A stretch of DNA of 64,000 bases, from NCBI RefSeq assembly GCF_043641665.1, contig NC_092185.1:27309135-27373134 (forward strand), given 5' to 3'. A model generated the notes under the pieces. It was given only the letters and a program-made list of their open reading frames with translations. It had not been told where the DNA came from and ran no database searches. A program made the translations under genes and the position numbers. Shown here piece after piece: positions 1 to 64,000 of this stretch (within the stretch, counting starts at the first letter, position 1; each line of letters begins with the position of its first letter). The DNA comes from Enoplosus armatus. Its lineage: Eukaryota > Chordata > Actinopteri > Centrarchiformes > Enoplosidae.

Positions 1-29
1 TTTCTTAACTGAATTTACAGAACAAATTA

Positions 30-109
30 TGTATGGTGATATATACTGTTATTGTCGTATAAAATGACATATACCACAATATAAGATTTTGGCCATATCG
101 CCCAGCCCT
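30..109 (-). repeat. Interspersed repeat end, TAGGGCTGGGCGATAT type
   Basis: On the minus strand this starts TTAGGGCTGGGCGATATGG and continues AT-rich with alternating GATATA/TATATC motifs. Sequences of this type are very common in fish genomes as ends of old DNA transposons. A second, diverged copy with the same CGCCCAGCCCTA end lies at about 62508-62580. The family name is not known to me. Confidence 0.45.
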
Positions 110-524
110 AATTTCTTGTTGTCTCCATGTAGTCGCTGTAGTCTTGACATGTAGTTACATGATGAACATGTCAGCTGTGGCGTAGCTGTGGAGGCTATGC
201 ACGTAGACACCGGAGGTACAGTGTACTCCCTTAACACAGAATAAATCAATGTAATTAATGGGCTCTTATTGTGAAGCTGTGTTTAGTAGTGTCACTGTGT
301 CATCAGATCTCAGCAATGAAAGTGGTGAGTAATATGTTATCATAAGAAATTTGAATGATGACCAAAACTACAAAAATAAAACTCCTTAAACAAAACAAAC
401 AAACCTCAGAATATTCTTTACCCCAGTTTTCCCCTTTTGTATGCCCATAAGTAGTTCTAGTTCTTTTTTCCCCAAATTCGGTCTTGTCATTTGTTGTAGA
501 AATAATGTATTTAATAATGTATGT

Positions 525-546
525 ATAATAATAATAATAATAATAA
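525..546. repeat. (TAA)n microsatellite
   Basis: A short run of ATA/TAA triplets, about seven units. Confidence 0.7.
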
Positions 547-1199
547 CATACACAATATACCAGTCCGATAACCACAAAGTTGAGTCATTTGCTAACATGT
601 AGACAGTGTATGAATATTACTTAGATACAGTGTATGCACTTACAATTGTTGGTAAAAAAAGAGTTGTGTTCATTTGGACCAACAAAAAAAAGTTGTGTTG
701 TGTTTTTGTTTTGGGCTGTTTTGTGTTCACACTACAAAGCAAGAGATGTATAGTAAATATGAAGAGATATGGACAGCTACTTCCCTTGAGGAAATAGATG
801 ATTATGAGCATTCATCTCATGTGTATGTCGTGAATAATGGTGAACAGGAAGAAACAAGATAGACACCAAGTGTCTTACTGTATTGATCACTGCATTTCAC
901 TTAGCTCAAATACATAACAAACCTCTGTTTTAACCAGCATGCATGTGCTGATGCGCGAACGTGTTACCATGGTTACCAAATGAACATGCATAAATATAGG
1001 CGATACCTCTAATACAGATGCTTTTTGACAGTTGCCATAGATTAGCTTTTCAGTTCACAATCTCAGTCTGGTTGTTTGGGCCGAACCAGAGTTTGATTGA
1101 CAGCTTTCACACCAACCTGAACAAACCAATATATATTTGTTCAACTGCACTGACATTTTTCCATCAACGCTTAATCTGGATTTGTCGTCCTTCTTGCAG

Positions 1200-60496
<59,297 letters not shown>

Positions 60497-62110
60497 GAAC
60501 CTGAACAATACACATGTGAACTTCTAACCTTCCTGAGGAACCAGACAACTGGCCAGTGCAGCAAAGAGGACCCAGAGTGCCTTAACTCTCTATTTAGAAA
60601 TAAAATGCCCACGTGTCTTTGCTGACAATCTGGCTTCTGGATACTGTCCCTGGATACTGTCCCTGGCTTCCTGTCAGACAAAAAGGACCATCATGGATGA
60701 GAAGCCAGCCGGATTCCCAGGATGACAGTTTGTCTTACCTGTACGTGTCCCAAGTAAACAAAGGTAATGACCTTCTCCCAGAGACACCAGGCGAAGGTAT
60801 GTTGAGTTGATTCAATCAGAAGGACTTCATTCAACAAATGTGCCAAGAATGTGATGGAAAGCCAAAGAGGATCCAACAAGAGCACTGTGAGGAACACAAG
60901 AGGGAGACAGATTCATGGTTTCTTTCACCTTGTCTTAGACCAGATGATCAGATGACGCTTCAAGTCAAATCTCCACAAGACTTTAAACTGTAGCAAACCT
61001 TAGCTTTAACATCAACCAATAATAACGGTCATTTTCTTTCAAGTATTGCTCATGCCGACTCTGAATGCTTGTGGAACTGGTGACTCCTGAGTTTCAGTGA
61101 ACAGTTACACAGTCTGGGTCCCAGGCTGAACAACAGCCCAATCTAATGTGACAAACTGACAAACAAGACGTAAGAAGGAGTAACATATGGCACACGACAT
61201 GGTGTTTGTAACAGTTAGAAACCCCTGAACGGGTCCATCATTTCTCACTGACCACACTATGTGCTGAGGTCAGTGTGTGGCCACAGACTTTCAGACACAA
61301 TCAATCAGTGACACATCAGTCACCAGAGAGAGATGGAGGAATCTACAGAGACAGGCCTGTCTCATGGTCTACTGAGTAGTCAGGACAGAAAACGAGAGTG
61401 GGAAGGATCAGCAAAGACTGTGGTTTTAATGCCTTACGTCTCTGATATCATCCAATGTCATTAAATGTAATGACATTGGAATGAAGTGCATGGTCAAAGC
61501 ATATGTTTTTAACACAGCTGTTGTCAGATCATCATCTCTTATCTCTAGAAAGTCATCATTCTAATGTAATTGGTCATGAACCAAATGTACCAGTCAGTTT
61601 GGACAACAGCTCAGTATGAATCATCGTTAATCATCATTCAGTGTCATGTCATGTCACTGCAGCACAGCAGGATCAGGAATACAAAGATTTTAACATGCAC
61701 TTTATATACATTAGAGAGTGATGCTTTATTTTAAGGGTCTGTTATTTCCTAATAATTTAATCAGAAAGAGGAACATTCTTGAAAGAGCCATTTATTATTG
61801 CAAACTTTTATTCTTAGTTTTTATCTTGTGCACACAAGTTCTTAACTTATGCTTAAAATGAATATCATCTGTCACGGCTTTGGGGGCCCCATACGTATGC
61901 TTGCTTGTAGATACATTTCACATATTTCCACATTTTTGCATGTCCATTTAATTGAAATTATTTAAGTGTACCAATTGAAGACTGTATCTGTTTCCTGTAA
62001 TAAGTATCAGATAACACAGTTCTTTGTAAAAGTCCTAGTAAATGACAAGGAAATGATTTGGAAATGACAGAGCTGTAAAATAAAGCATTTACCTTAGTAC
62101 TACTTTGTAG
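60497..62110 (+). other. akap13 3' UTR (probable extent)
   Basis: Non-coding sequence after the stop. Candidate polyadenylation signals: AATAAA at 60599-60604 (about 100 bases after the stop) and AATAAA at 62079-62084. Two end positions are therefore possible. A short AATGTCATTAAATGTAATGACATT palindrome lies at 61454-61477. Confidence 0.5.
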
Positions 62111-64000
62111 TGGGACTCTGCCAGAATTCAATATTATTGAATATAGTACTTCAGTTGATTTATATTGAGATGATATGATCATATCATGTTATTGATTTAC
62201 AATATTCTGCGGTCAACATGGATGACTCCAAGCACCTTTGAATGAAAAACGTTCTCTTTTTTGATCCACAGTGAACTCACTTCTGTGCTTCGAACATCAG
62301 TTTGACTGAGCTAGACAGTTCAGTCTTGACCTTGTAAACATCAGTTAACAAAGCAATCTCACCTCAAGGTCCATTTAGTAGCTCTTTTGGAGCTTTTGAC
62401 CACATTGCACAATCAGCAGATTGAGTTTACTCAGACACCATGATGTTCAAACTTGCCATGATTGTTGATCAGTTTGGATTAATTTATAAGTACTTTTACA
62501 TACATTTGCCTCTTGGTGATAATTGATATTAGAAAAATTGAATATTGTGATGTTGAGTTTGGGCATGACGCCCAGCCCTACTTTGTATAAAGTATTCAAA
62601 TGAGAGACAAGTGTACATTTACCTTTGTAAAGATGAAGATAACCCTAACCCTCATGTACAAATCTCACTGTCACATCAATCAGTGGCAATCATTAAAGCC
62701 AGAAACAGAGTCATTGGCAGTTGGTAATACTGTAAATTGTCAGATAGTGCCTGGAGAATTCATTTAGCTCAGTTGAAGAGAAAAGAAGAGACGGACCATG
62801 GTCCTTATAGGTATATTTGATCGTAGTATTTTAGTTTGCTGTTGCTCAACACTTCCTCCATCTGTTTCACATTCAAATCCCTCAGGAATTGGGTACATTC
62901 TCCTCCCTTTCCCTGAAGGTCTTTTTATTTAACTTTAAATCAATCAAAGTGAATTCTTCTGAGAGAGAAGATTATTGCTGTTAAAAAGGAAACTCAGAGT
63001 ACTGAGAATGACATTGACTGATGGAATAATGCTGTGGAAATACAAAAGTACAAAGTTGCCATGTTAGTGCTATGTCAGTGTAGTATATTTACGAGTCATT
63101 TGATTTTTCTATGAATATTTTGCTATTATTTCACACCCAGTCGTTTGAGAATTTATAGTATATACCAAAATTAGGTTTAATCTAGAGGCAGACTTGCCAT
63201 GCTTTTATTTTGGAAGAACAAACCTGATTGAACTGAAGTGTGAACTGAACTCAGGATTTATACAGCAGTATTGTTAGACTTGTTCCAACAGATGACTGTT
63301 TTAAGTTGTATTAAAAAGACAATTCATTAGTGCGTTGGACCATGAGTGAAATGAGAGAAGCTAAAAATTATTTTAAAATAGTTTCTCTTACAAGAATACT
63401 TGAAATCTACCTTAAATCCCTCTGTGCTCTGCATTGTGCTGCAGATATCCCTGTTATACTGAATGTATGTTTATGAGCAGCATCTGTTAATACCCAACCT
63501 TCCTTAAAATCCTTCCCTTTAATCCATATTTTGTGTCTTTTCCTGTACTCGCCCCCTCTCTAGCACAACTGGTATTAATAACACACCAACACACAGTGGA
63601 TACCCTGAGGCTCGAATTCATCCCCTCTCATCTATCCACAATAATAACTCATAGCTTTAGATTTGCACCACATTGATTTTTTCCTCCTGTTCTCTGCAGA
63701 GAAGCCATTCATAGGAGGCTGCAGTCTGAAGAATAATATTTCATTTCCCACCTTGCTGCTGAGAGGAGCAGATTTCTACTGAAACTGAAAGCACAGCAGC
63801 CTCTCACTGTGAGCAGTGGTTAGTCTTCCTCAGTCTTTCTGTCTTCTGATTCAAAAGCAGAAACACAGTGTTGTTCATAGTCAAATCCCTGCAGATTCAC
63901 ATCAAAACAGCAGTATATTTTTACAGTATCACACAGCCATAATATAATTTGAATGAGAAATGGGTGATATACATTAGTTGTGCCATATGGTTTTTGTCTG
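62111..64000. other. Downstream sequence, no gene recognised
   Basis: Includes a repeat end at about 62508-62580 (CGCCCAGCCCTA). A strong acceptor-like site at about 63680-63699 (CCTCCTGTTCTCTGCAG) is followed by a 26-codon open frame to TGA at 63780; this could be a terminal exon, but nothing else supports it. Confidence 0.4.

Larger units (their letters stand above)
1..1199. other. akap13 intron, upstream part
   Basis: No exon or conserved ORF is seen. The stretch holds a repeat end at about 30-109, a short (TAA)n run at 525-546 and otherwise AT-rich unique-looking sequence. A pyrimidine tract and TTGCAG acceptor at 1191-1199 close the intron. Confidence 0.6.

Noticed and set aside
606..862. 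Small overlapping ORFs near the left edge as upstream akap13 exons
   Set aside because: No acceptor/donor pair with a compatible phase and no similarity to the AKAP13 N-terminus.

Overview
This window is a piece of vertebrate, almost certainly teleost fish, genomic DNA. It is dominated by one very large multi-exon gene on the + strand: the AKAP13 (AKAP-Lbc / Brx / Lbc) orthologue, a protein kinase A anchoring protein that is also a RhoA guanine-nucleotide exchange factor. I can follow it through 40 coding exons, from 1200 to the stop codon at 60494-60496. Every junction keeps the reading frame, and the exons give 2844 codons of the C-terminal part of the protein. The extreme N-terminus and the main promoter lie upstream of base 1. 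The fish assignment rests on fish-type retrotransposons (L2-like and Rex1-like LINEs), a Tc1-like DNA transposon, many long (GT)n tracts, moderate intron sizes, and a diverged but colinear AKAP13 protein.

Layout. 1-1199: intron. 1200-1989 and 2793-6065: two long exons for the disordered acidic N-terminal half; the giant second one carries two candidate PKA-RII binding helices. 9053-9114: small exon. 9115-25858: a 16.7 kb intron with long microsatellites, an L1-like remnant holding a MITE, a nearly full-length L2-like LINE, and two possible alternative first exons (15288-15362 and about 20828-21171). 25859-39936: eleven exons of the Ser-rich linker, including the SLSPFRRHSW and TFSYLRSKMS motifs. 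This stretch also holds a Tc1-like transposon nested in a SINE-like repeat, a second L2-like LINE, and several MITEs. About 41272-41463: a third possible alternative first exon, just before the C1 domain. 42032-44795: C1 zinc finger. 48451-50260: DH (RhoGEF) domain. 50285-52070: an antisense Rex1/L2-like LINE in the DH-PH intron. 53565-54335: PH domain. 54560-57482: linker and coiled coil. 59194-60496: C-terminal tail ending IFFC. 60497 onward: 3' UTR and downstream sequence with no gene I can support.

The encoded protein would bring PKA (through an amphipathic RII-binding helix) to a DH-PH module that activates RhoA. The C1 domain and the C-terminal coiled coil would help localise and assemble it. 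Three separate upstream ORFs end at consensus-like donor sites in phase 0, the phase needed by the next downstream exon. They suggest alternative promoters giving shorter isoforms, one with a hydrophobic N-terminal segment. I found no RNA gene, CRISPR array or second protein-coding gene that I could defend, and no clearly new biological system. The most interesting leads are the alternative first exons, the (TG)n tracts sitting on splice sites, the tandem RII helices, and the nested or inverted transposon structures.
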